Source: Ruminococcaceae bacterium UBA1320 (GTDB lineage: Bacteria > Bacillota > Clostridia > Oscillospirales > Ethanoligenentaceae). From it: DNA of 7,463 nt. The position numbers were made by a program, and so were the translations under genes. The stretch spans positions 1 to 7,463 of the forward strand of contig DBTI01000079.1 in assembly GCA_002306975.1 (NCBI GenBank), given 5' to 3'. Below, piece after piece: positions 1 through 5,549 of the stretch. Positions within the stretch are counted from its first letter, which is position 1. Every line of letters begins with the position of its first letter. The notes beneath the pieces are model-generated. The model searched no databases. It saw only the letters and a program-made list of their open reading frames with translations, and had not been told where the DNA came from.

Positions 1-1
1 C

Positions 2-325
2 GACGCGCGGCGTCGGGCGGTGGACTTTGACGAACATACGTTTTTGTATTACGAAGAGGATATTTTGGGCTACAAGCTCAAACGCCTCGGTTATAAGTCG
101 GCGGTGCTGTGTGATTTTATGTTTGTCCACAGCGAGGGCGCTTCGGTAAATAAATCCATGAATTATCTGCGAAAATATCTTGCCATGCAAAAAAGCAGGC
201 TCTATTTTCACAGGCACTATAAAAAAACAGCCTTGCCTGAATATTTTTTGCTTTGCCTTGCAACGGTGCTTGGCTTTGTAGAAAAATCCTTAAAAACGCT
301 CATTTACAGTATAAAAAGGGATTAA
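2..325 (+). CDS. Family-2 glycosyltransferase, C-terminal part (5' end outside window)
   Basis: The reading frame is open from the first full codon at base 2 to the TAA at 323-325, giving 107 residues. It is the tail of a GT2 (GT-A fold) enzyme that would transfer a sugar from a nucleotide donor to a growing lipid-linked glycan on the cytoplasmic face of the membrane. The diagnostic part is FDEHTFLYYEEDILGYKLK (about residues 9-27), which matches the 'GGFDExFFLYxEDxDL' acceptor-side motif of rhamnosyl- and related GT2 enzymes; the EED acidic triplet is the likely catalytic-base region. 'RLGYK' and a VHSEG-type His segment follow, as usual in the family. The end is basic with a hydrophobic stretch (YFLLCLATVLGF) that could associate with the membrane. 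A GTG at base 20 is in frame, but starting there would cut the domain, so I do not use it as a start. Donor and acceptor cannot be read from this fragment. Confidence 0.85.
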   Translation, partial: DARRRAVDFDEHTFLYYEEDILGYKLKRLGYKSAVLCDFMFVHSEGASVNKSMNYLRKYLAMQKSRLYFHRHYKKTALPEYFLLCLATVLGFVEKSLKTLIYSIKRD

Positions 326-392
326 AATTTTGTCACCGGCCTAAAATGTATTTATGGAGCTATACATGCTCTTTGTCAATAATAAGGGCGGT

Positions 393-406
393 GCGCGAAG
401 ACGCGC
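393..406 (+). other. Small GC hairpin in the leader of the methyltransferase-kinase gene
   Basis: GCGCG (393-397) pairs with CGCGC (402-406) around the tetraloop AAGA. No T-tract follows, so it is not a convincing terminator. It lies about 30 bases before the start codon of the next gene. The 111-base gap 326-436 otherwise shows only a poor promoter-like TTGTCA at 330-335 with no good -10 partner. The hairpin may be chance. Confidence 0.25.
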
Positions 407-436
407 GTTCGCTACAGGTTTTGGGGGGTATTACGC

Positions 437-2608
437 ATGGCAAGGCTTATTGCGGATTTTTCTTTGGGGGAAGAAGAATACGGCGACGGGGGTTTTGAAA
501 CCGAGCTTCTCGACATTGTGTCGAACAACGAGGATCTGGAGCCGGTTTTGAAAACGGAAAAACGTTGGCCGATTGTTTACCAGTTGTCCCATTTAAGGCA
601 GAATCTACTTAACTGGTACCCATTTAAAAAAGACGCGGATATTCTTGAAGTCGGGGCAGGCTGCGGCGCGCTGACCGGATTTTTGTGCGGCAAGGCAGCC
701 CACGTCACAGCGGTGGAGCTTGCAAGCCGCCGCGCCGAGATTAATTATCGGCGAAACAGAGGGCGCGATAACCTCGACATTTATGTCGGTGATATATTCA
801 AGATTGATTTAAAGCAGAAATTTGATTATGTCACAGTAATAGGCTTTCTCGAATACGCCGCGTTTTTATCGCAGGCAAAGGATCCGTATTCCGAATTTTT
901 AAGCCGTATCAAAAGCTTTCTCAAACCCGGCGGGCATATTCTGCTCGCTATTGAAAACCGCTTTGGACTCAGATATTTCGCGGGCGCGCGGGAAGACCAC
1001 ACAGCGCGGTTTTTTGACGGCATAAACGGCTACTGCGACGACAACAAAATCCGCACCTTTACAAAGGCCGAACTTGAAAAACTTTTGAACAGCAATGAAC
1101 TTGGCGCGCAAAGGTTTTACTATCCTCTGCCGGATTATAAATTTCCTTCCTGTGTTTATACCGACGAGAGCATCGGCGGATTTGACAGGTGGATGGATCT
1201 CGGAACGCTCGACAATCAGCGCTTTGAACTTTTCAGTGAAATCGGCGTAATGCGTGATTTTGCTTCTGAGGGTGTGCTCGACAAGTTCGCAAACTCGTTT
1301 ATTGTTGACGCTGCGGCAGACGGCACGGAGCTGGAAAACAGCATATTAATGGCGAAGCTGAGCGCCACGCGAAACAAACAGTACCGTATTGCCACGGTTA
1401 TTAAGCAGATTGACGGCGAAAAAGTCGTTGAAAAAGTGCCGCTCGATCAAGAGTGCCTGCCGCACCTTCGTCAAATGGCGGATAATTACGCGAATATGGG
1501 CAGTCTTCACGGAATAAAGCTCGTGCCATGCCACACCGCCGCAGACGGAAGGGCGGTGTTTGATTTTGCAAAAGGGGAAAAGTTCTCCTCACTCATATCA
1601 CGTGAGCTTTCCGATAAGGGAACAGATGCTTTGTGGCCACTTTTAGACTGCTACCGCAAAAAGATATTTGACGGTGCTAAAAAGGTTGACTTTTACACCG
1701 AAGAGTTTCAAAATGACTTTGGCACTGTTCGATGTGAAGGCGAGCTTTTGTGTGTTTCCCCCGCCAATATTGACCTTACGTTCGACAACCTCGTTTTAAA
1801 TGACGACGGCTCAATGACGGCGGTTGACTATGAATGGATAGCGAATTTCGCCATTCCCTCAGAGTATATTTTCTGGCGTTCGGTGTTTTTCACCGACGTT
1901 TTTGTAACAAAAGATGCGCTTAAAGAAAAAATCTTCGAGCATTACAAAATAACCAAGGCAATGCGCGGAGCTTTTTACAGCTGGGAAATCGCCTTTTCGA
2001 CAAACAAAATCGGCAACGCCTCGATTGAGGGAAAAGCCAACATAAAGCTTGACCTAAACTATATCGACCCTCAAACGCTGCACGGCGAAGTCATAACAAA
2101 CATTGCGTTTGACACCGGAAAAGGCTTTGATATGGAAAACACGGTCAGCCGCAGCATTTGCAGGCTTGGGCAACCCTGCACGATTAAGGTGCCGCTGGGA
2201 AAGGGCGTTAAATCAATAAGATTTGACCCGATTGAAGGCTTTGCCTGCCAGTGCCATATAAATTCCGTAAAATGCAAGGCGGGGCTTCTTGGCATAAGAC
2301 CGCTTAACAGTGTGGCGTCCGATGAGGGCAGCGATTTCTTTCTTACGCGCGACCCTGTTTATATAATCGACTGCGATTTTACAAATCAAGACTCAATTGA
2401 AATAAGCTTCACTGTTTCGGAGCTTGACCCGAGCCTGGCTGATTTGGCCATAAGCAAATCGGCAAATGTCTGCCGGGCAAAATTCGAACAGCTTGACGCG
2501 AGAAATAATGAGCTTCAGCGTTTTCATGATTCAGTAATCAATTCGAGGTCATGGAAACTGACTGCGCCCATCAGAAAATTTAAAAAAGTTTTTGCCGGCA
2601 ATTCTTAA
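437..2608 (+). CDS. Bifunctional SAM methyltransferase / kinase-like polysaccharide-modifying protein (WbdD-like architecture)
   Basis: Seen: 723 residues. An N-terminal class I SAM methyltransferase covers roughly residues 45-240: motif I ILEVGAGCGALT (69-80), acidic Glu94 after motif II (AVELA), GFLEY (136-140) and LKPGGHILLAIENRFG (162-177). A kinase-like domain follows at roughly 290-500: a putative ATP-contacting Lys333 (VEK), hinge-like FDFAKGEKF (375-383), catalytic loop NIDLTFDN (444-451), in which Asp446 and Asn451 have the D-x4-N spacing of the APH-type HGDxxxxN motif (His replaced by Asn), and metal-binding Asp464 in VDYEW. A beta-rich region (about 530-665, with IRFDPIEG) precedes a short polar helix (about 678-698) and a basic tail RSWKLTAPIRK (704-714). 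Known: E. coli WbdD joins a methyltransferase, a kinase and a coiled coil and caps O-antigen chains. Inferred: this protein methylates, and possibly phosphorylates, the exported glycan at the membrane. Start: ATG at 437 follows GGGGGG (423-428) by 8 bases. Alternative: only the methyltransferase is active and the rest is a scaffold. Confidence 0.8.
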   Translation: MARLIADFSLGEEEYGDGGFETELLDIVSNNEDLEPVLKTEKRWPIVYQLSHLRQNLLNWYPFKKDADILEVGAGCGALTGFLCGKAAHVTAVELASRRAEINYRRNRGRDNLDIYVGDIFKIDLKQKFDYVTVIGFLEYAAFLSQAKDPYSEFLSRIKSFLKPGGHILLAIENRFGLRYFAGAREDHTARFFDGINGYCDDNKIRTFTKAELEKLLNSNELGAQRFYYPLPDYKFPSCVYTDESIGGFDRWMDLGTLDNQRFELFSEIGVMRDFASEGVLDKFANSFIVDAAADGTELENSILMAKLSATRNKQYRIATVIKQIDGEKVVEKVPLDQECLPHLRQMADNYANMGSLHGIKLVPCHTAADGRAVFDFAKGEKFSSLISRELSDKGTDALWPLLDCYRKKIFDGAKKVDFYTEEFQNDFGTVRCEGELLCVSPANIDLTFDNLVLNDDGSMTAVDYEWIANFAIPSEYIFWRSVFFTDVFVTKDALKEKIFEHYKITKAMRGAFYSWEIAFSTNKIGNASIEGKANIKLDLNYIDPQTLHGEVITNIAFDTGKGFDMENTVSRSICRLGQPCTIKVPLGKGVKSIRFDPIEGFACQCHINSVKCKAGLLGIRPLNSVASDEGSDFFLTRDPVYIIDCDFTNQDSIEISFTVSELDPSLADLAISKSANVCRAKFEQLDARNNELQRFHDSVINSRSWKLTAPIRKFKKVFAGNS

Positions 2609-2622
2609 TTGGACTATAGCTT

Positions 2623-2628
2623 AGGAGG
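2623..2628 (+). promoter_or_regulatory. Ribosome binding site fixing the rmlD start at GTG 2636
   Basis: A full AGGAGG sits 7 bases before GTG 2636. The earlier in-frame TTG at 2609 would place this Shine-Dalgarno inside the coding region and add nine residues ahead of the Rossmann strand MKILIT, so the downstream GTG is preferred. Confidence 0.85.
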
Positions 2629-2635
2629 ACTGAGT

Positions 2636-3493
2636 GTGAAAATTCTTATAACGGCGTGCAACGGTCAGCTTGGTGTTGATGTGACGGACTTTTTTGGCAA
2701 AACCTGCGAAGTCGCGGCATATAAGGACGTAGAACTTGATATTACCGATGAACAAAAGGTTTTTGACATTGTTAAAAAAGAAAGGCCTGACGTAATAATA
2801 AATACGGCGGCACTGACAAATGTCGACGGCTGTGAAACAAAAAAAGAGCTTGCTTATAAAGTCAACCGCGACGGCGCGGGCGTAATGGCAAGGGCGGCGG
2901 CGGCTGGCGGAGCGCGCCTTGTGCATATCTCGACCGACTATGTTTTTGACGGAAGCTCCGAAAAGGCTTATAAGGAAACCGACGAGCCGTGCCCAAAAAG
3001 CGTTTATGGCAGTTCAAAGCTTGAGGGTGAAAAAGAGGTTCAAAAATACGAAAAAAGCTTCATTTTACGTACCGCATGGCTTTACGGCCCGCATGGCAAC
3101 AATTTTGTAAAAACAATGATGCGTCTCGGCAAAGAAAATGGCGAGGCAGGCGTGGTAACCGACCAGCTTGGCAACCCGACGTCAACCTTTGAGCTTGTGC
3201 GTATTATCGACACTGTGCTCAAAAACGGCGAATACGGCATCTATCACGCCACCTGCTCCGGCGTTTGCTCATGGAACGAATTCGCGCGTGAGATTTTCCG
3301 CATGGCGGGCATGGACGTGAAGGTCAACGATTTAACAACCGAACAGTTCCCGCGCCCTGCAAAAAGACCGGCATACTCCAACCTTTGCAAGGATAAGCTG
3401 TTTGAAGTCTGCGGCTATAAAGCCACCGACTGGCATGACGCGTTAAAAGAATACTTCGATTATCTCAAAACTGAAAACAATTATGACAAATAA
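2636..3493 (+). CDS. rmlD: dTDP-4-dehydrorhamnose reductase
   Basis: This enzyme catalyses the last step of dTDP-L-rhamnose synthesis, NAD(P)H reduction of the 4-keto group of dTDP-4-dehydro-L-rhamnose, in the cytoplasm. It is a 285-aa SDR-family protein of normal length for RmlD. Visible features: N-terminal nucleotide-binding turn TACNGQLG (6-13; the first Gly of the usual GxNGQLG is Ala here), INTAALTNVDGCE (55-67, family: NAAAYTxVDxAE), STDYVFDG (99-106), catalytic Tyr124 and Lys128 in YGSSK, RTAWLYGPHGNNF (145-157), DQLGNPTST (176-184), and the C-terminal RPAKRPAYSNL (240-250) typical of sugar-nucleotide reductases. GTG start at 2636 with AGGAGG upstream. It lies 27 bases after the methyltransferase-kinase gene, so the two are probably cotranscribed. 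It works with RmlC and RmlB encoded just downstream; a candidate promoter overlaps its stop codon. Confidence 0.95.
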   Translation: MKILITACNGQLGVDVTDFFGKTCEVAAYKDVELDITDEQKVFDIVKKERPDVIINTAALTNVDGCETKKELAYKVNRDGAGVMARAAAAGGARLVHISTDYVFDGSSEKAYKETDEPCPKSVYGSSKLEGEKEVQKYEKSFILRTAWLYGPHGNNFVKTMMRLGKENGEAGVVTDQLGNPTSTFELVRIIDTVLKNGEYGIYHATCSGVCSWNEFAREIFRMAGMDVKVNDLTTEQFPRPAKRPAYSNLCKDKLFEVCGYKATDWHDALKEYFDYLKTENNYDK

Positions 3494-3512
3494 AGAGGAA
3501 TTGTTTTATACT
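3483..3512 (+). promoter_or_regulatory. Candidate sigma-A promoter for rmlC(B), overlapping the rmlD stop
   Basis: ATGACA (3483-3488, 5 of 6 to TTGACA), an 18-base spacer, then TATACT (3507-3512, 5 of 6 to TATAAT). A transcript would begin near 3519 and run through the long inverted repeat into rmlC. The -10 box overlaps the outer end of the palindrome's left arm. Fit is good but not perfect, and AT-rich DNA gives chance matches. Confidence 0.45.
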
Positions 3513-3609
3513 AATATCCAATTAAAAAGTATATAAAAATCAAATTAAAACTTTTGATATATGAGTTTTGATGCAGATTTTTATCTATACTTTTATTGGA
3601 GGTTAGTAT
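3508..3609. repeat. 102-bp imperfect palindrome between rmlD and rmlC (MITE-like or long RNA hairpin)
   Basis: The left arm (3508-3552) and the reverse complement of the right arm (3564-3609) share ordered blocks: ATACTAA, TCCAAT, AAAA, GTATA, TAAAAATC and AAAACT. At least 36 of about 46 positions match, with short bulges; the loop is 3553-3563. The element is very AT-rich, unlike the flanking genes. If the ends are taken as TACTAA/TTAGTA, a TTA trinucleotide lies on both sides (3506-3508 and 3609-3611), which could be a target duplication. No coding sequence is inside. It could be a small non-autonomous mobile element, or a leader structure in the rmlC transcript. A copy elsewhere in the genome would decide. 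Confidence 0.7.
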
Positions 3610-3614
3610 TAGGT

Positions 3615-3640
3615 GTCTCCCCGCCCGAGGCGGGCGAGAC
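3615..3640 (+). terminator. GC-rich bulged hairpin before rmlC, possible attenuator
   Basis: GTCTC (3615-3619) pairs with GAGAC (3636-3640), and GCCCG (3623-3627) pairs with CGGGC (3631-3635), with a CCC bulge on the left and an AGG loop. GAGTTTTCTCTTT (3641-3653) follows, a broken T-tract. The stem is strong, but the U-run is interrupted and begins 3 bases after the stem, so it is at best a leaky terminator or attenuator. It directly abuts the 102-bp palindrome and could belong to the same inserted or regulatory unit. Confidence 0.35.
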
Positions 3641-3688
3641 GAGTTTTCTCTTTAAAAATATACTTACTCATAACTGGAGGATTTGACT

Positions 3689-4246
3689 ATGAAAGTTACA
3701 AAAACCGAAATAGAGGGGCTTTTGATTGTAGAGCCACAGGTATTTGGCGACCATCGCGGCTGGTTTATGGAAACATGGACAAAAAGCAAATTTGAAGAAT
3801 GCGGAATAAACATCGAGTTTGCGCAGGACAATCAGTCCTACAGCGCACAAAAGGGAACGCTGCGCGGACTTCATTTTCAAACAAACCCAAAATCGCAGAC
3901 AAAGCTGCTTCGCTGCACACGCGGTGAAATTCTTGATGTTGCGGTCGATCTTCGCCGCGGCTCACCGACCTATAAAAAGTGGGTGTCTGTCAAGCTTACC
4001 GCGGAAAATAAAAAGCAGTTTCTCATGCCGAAGGGCTTTGCCCATGGCTTTGTAACACTAACAGACGACGTCGAGGTGCAGTATAAGGTCGACGAGTATT
4101 ATTCGCCGGAATGTGACCGCAGCATTCGTTTTGACGACCCGGAAATCAATGTGGACTGGGGCGTAAAAGATCCGATCCTCTCACAGAAAGATTTAAGCGC
4201 GCCGCTTCTCAAAGACAGTGACGTAGATTTTACTTATAAAGGCTGA
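3689..4246 (+). CDS. rmlC: dTDP-4-dehydrorhamnose 3,5-epimerase
   Basis: Converts dTDP-4-dehydro-6-deoxy-glucose to dTDP-4-dehydro-L-rhamnose, the third step of the dTDP-rhamnose pathway, in the cytoplasm. The protein is 185 aa, the usual size for this cupin-fold homodimer. Visible family features: VFGDHRGWFMETW (18-30), QDNQS (46-50), GTLRGLHFQ (56-64) with catalytic His62 and substrate-binding Arg59, the GEILDVAVDLRRGSPTY strand (79-95), PKGFAHGF (114-121), QYKVDEYYSP (131-140) with the likely catalytic Tyr132, and SQKD (165-168) whose Asp168 would be the partner of His62. ATG 3689 follows GGAGG (3676-3680) by 8 bases; a TTG two codons upstream lies too close to that site. The 195-base leader holds a long palindrome and a GC hairpin, so this gene may be regulated separately from rmlD. 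rmlB follows after 49 bases. Confidence 0.96.
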   Translation: MKVTKTEIEGLLIVEPQVFGDHRGWFMETWTKSKFEECGINIEFAQDNQSYSAQKGTLRGLHFQTNPKSQTKLLRCTRGEILDVAVDLRRGSPTYKKWVSVKLTAENKKQFLMPKGFAHGFVTLTDDVEVQYKVDEYYSPECDRSIRFDDPEINVDWGVKDPILSQKDLSAPLLKDSDVDFTYKG

Positions 4247-4259
4247 TATAAAGAAAACA

Positions 4260-4278
4260 GGTTGAATTTAATTCAACC
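4260..4278. repeat. Perfect 19-bp inverted repeat between rmlC and rmlB
   Basis: GGTTGAATT (4260-4268) is the exact reverse complement of AATTCAACC (4270-4278), with one T at the centre. It lies 5 bases before the rmlB Shine-Dalgarno GGAGG (4284-4288). As RNA it could form a 7-bp stem with a 5-base loop next to the ribosome binding site; as DNA it has the symmetry of an operator for a dimeric regulator. No T-run follows, so it is not a terminator. Confidence 0.55.
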
Positions 4279-4295
4279 GCGATGGAGGTTTATTT

Positions 4296-5315
4296 ATGAA
4301 AATAATTGTAACGGGCGGCGCCGGATTTATCGGCTCAAACTTTGTTTATCACATGCTCGAAAAGCACCCCGACTATAAAATTATCTGCCTTGACAATCTT
4401 ACCTACGCGGGCAATCTTCACACACTTGAAGAAGCGATGAAGAACCCGAATTTCAAATTTGTAAAAGGCGATATCTCCGAAAGAGACTGCGTTTTCAAGC
4501 TTTTTGAAGATGAAAAACCGGATGTTGTCGTCAATTTCGCGGCGGAATCTCATGTTGACCGTTCAATTGAGGATCCGGGAATTTTCCTTAACACAAACAT
4601 AATAGGCACACAGGTAATGATGGACGCTTGCCGCAAATACGGCATCAAGCGTTACCATCAGGTATCAACCGACGAGGTTTACGGCGACCTTCCGCTTGAC
4701 CGCCTTGATCTTATGTTCACGGAAGATACACCGATACACACATCGTCCCCGTATTCAGCCTCAAAAGCGGGCGCAGACCTTCTTGTCATGGCGTATTACC
4801 GCACATTCGGCCTGCCTGTGACAATTTCGCGCTGCTCCAACAACTACGGTCCTTACCATTTCCCCGAGAAGCTCATTCCGCTTATCATAACCCGCGCGCT
4901 TGACAACCAGAACCTTCCTGTTTACGGCACAGGCGCAAATGTGCGCGACTGGCTCTATGTCGGCGACCATTGCAGTGCCATCGACCTTGTAATACACAAG
5001 GGCCGCGTGGGTGAAACCTACAATATCGGCGGGCATAATGAGCGCACGAACCTTGAGGTGGTCAAGGCTGTGCTGCACGAGCTTGGAAAACCTGAAAGCC
5101 TCATCACCTATGTTACCGACCGCCCGGGTCACGACCGCCGCTACGCTATCGATCCCGCAAAGATTGAAAAAGAGCTTGGCTGGCAGCCTACCTATAACTT
5201 TGAGCAGGGCATAAAGGTTACGGTAAAATGGTATCTTGAGAACAAGGGCTGGTGGGAAAAAATCATCTCCGGCGAATACCAGAATTATTACGATAAAATG
5301 TACACAAACAGATAA
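4296..5315 (+). CDS. rmlB: dTDP-glucose 4,6-dehydratase
   Basis: Catalyses NAD+-dependent conversion of dTDP-glucose to dTDP-4-dehydro-6-deoxyglucose, the second step of the dTDP-rhamnose pathway. It is a 339-aa extended SDR, full length for the family. Visible: Rossmann motif TGGAGFIGSNF (6-16), LDNLTYAGN (32-40) which binds the NAD ribose and is typical of RmlB, FAAESHVDRSI (81-91), STDEVYGD (124-131) carrying the Thr125/Asp126/Glu127 dehydration triad, Tyr153 and Lys157 in YSASK, NNYGPYHFPEKLIP (182-195), RDWLYVGDH (217-225), and DRPGHDRRYAID near the C-terminus. ATG start 7 bases after GGAGG (4284-4288). It provides the substrate for RmlC and RmlD encoded just upstream. The order here is rmlD-rmlC-rmlB, and the thymidylyltransferase rmlA is not in the window. 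A 234-base gap with its own promoter separates it from the exporter genes. Confidence 0.97.
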   Translation: MKIIVTGGAGFIGSNFVYHMLEKHPDYKIICLDNLTYAGNLHTLEEAMKNPNFKFVKGDISERDCVFKLFEDEKPDVVVNFAAESHVDRSIEDPGIFLNTNIIGTQVMMDACRKYGIKRYHQVSTDEVYGDLPLDRLDLMFTEDTPIHTSSPYSASKAGADLLVMAYYRTFGLPVTISRCSNNYGPYHFPEKLIPLIITRALDNQNLPVYGTGANVRDWLYVGDHCSAIDLVIHKGRVGETYNIGGHNERTNLEVVKAVLHELGKPESLITYVTDRPGHDRRYAIDPAKIEKELGWQPTYNFEQGIKVTVKWYLENKGWWEKIISGEYQNYYDKMYTNR

Positions 5316-5390
5316 AAACGTCTTGGCTGCGCTGCGCCCTTTTTATTGAATTGGCGCGCCGCGGCCTCGCTTTTTGTTGTCTCTGCGGCA

Positions 5391-5399
5391 TGTTATAAA
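5391..5399 (+). promoter_or_regulatory. Weak candidate extended -10 promoter upstream of the exporter genes
   Basis: TG-T-TATAAA fits an extended -10 element (TGnTATAAT). The -35 region at the proper distance is only T-rich (5371-5376). It would be a secondary promoter, about 60 bases upstream of the consensus promoter at 5455-5483. Confidence 0.25.
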
Positions 5400-5415
5400 A
5401 TCTATATTATTCAAT

Positions 5416-5439
5416 CGGCAGTCGCCCGGCTGTCTGCCG
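5416..5439. repeat. Short inverted repeat upstream of the exporter promoter
   Basis: CGGCAG (5416-5421) and CTGCCG (5434-5439) are reverse complements separated by 12 bases. The repeat ends 15 bases before the -35 box. No T-run follows. It could be an operator-like site or a weak mRNA hairpin, but arms this short can occur by chance. Confidence 0.3.
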
Positions 5440-5454
5440 TAAAAATCCAAATTA

Positions 5455-5483
5455 TTGACACGCAAGCGCACAAAGGCTATAAT
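5455..5483 (+). promoter_or_regulatory. Consensus sigma-A promoter driving the Wzm/Wzt exporter genes
   Basis: TTGACA (5455-5460) and TATAAT (5478-5483) are both perfect matches to the housekeeping sigma consensus, with the ideal 17-base spacer (5461-5477). Transcription would begin around 5490, leaving a leader of about 60 bases before the TTG start of the permease. The promoter sits inside the longest open frame of the permease, which supports placing the true start downstream. It would let the exporter genes and the following glycosyltransferase be expressed independently of the rhamnose genes. Confidence 0.85.
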
Positions 5484-5537
5484 AATCGAAGTGCGCCCGG
5501 TGTTAAAAAGGGCGGAATTATAAAGTACTTAGGAAAT

Positions 5538-5544
5538 GGCGGGG
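5538..5544 (+). promoter_or_regulatory. Ribosome binding site for the ABC permease
   Basis: GGCGGGG lies 5 bases before TTG 5550. A further AGGAA at 5531-5535 would serve an alternative in-frame GTG at 5544, giving only two extra residues. Both options lie downstream of the consensus promoter, unlike the TTG at 5346 that opens the longest frame. Confidence 0.5.
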
Positions 5545-5549
5545 TGCTT

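Noticed and set aside
20..22. GTG 20 as the start of the first gene
   Set aside because: The frame is open to the window edge, and a start here would remove the entire nucleotide-binding half of a GT2 enzyme.
253..551. Two overlapping small + strand frames (253-498 and 354-551) before and across the methyltransferase-kinase start
   Set aside because: Both overlap strongly supported genes in other frames, have low-complexity basic sequence and show no family resemblance.
3613..3795. 60-codon frame from GTG 3613, preceded by GGAGG at 3598-3602
   Set aside because: It runs through the GC hairpin and overlaps rmlC in another frame. The GGAGG is part of the palindrome's right arm. A short leader peptide cannot be excluded, but the sequence gives no positive support.
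4761..5132. 123-codon antisense frame over rmlB
   Set aside because: It lies fully within a well-conserved gene; its openness is explained by codon bias on the coding strand, and it resembles no family I know.
5320..5375. Possible intrinsic terminators after rmlB (GC-rich stretches followed by TTTTTATT and by TTTTTGTT)
   Set aside because: I could pair only three or four bases on either side of the loops (GGC/GCC), too little for a stem. A terminator here would make sense given the promoter downstream, but the sequence does not show a good one.
5346..5549. N-terminal extension of the ABC permease from TTG 5346
   Set aside because: The 68 added residues have no family character, no good ribosome binding site precedes TTG 5346, and the stretch contains a perfect promoter.
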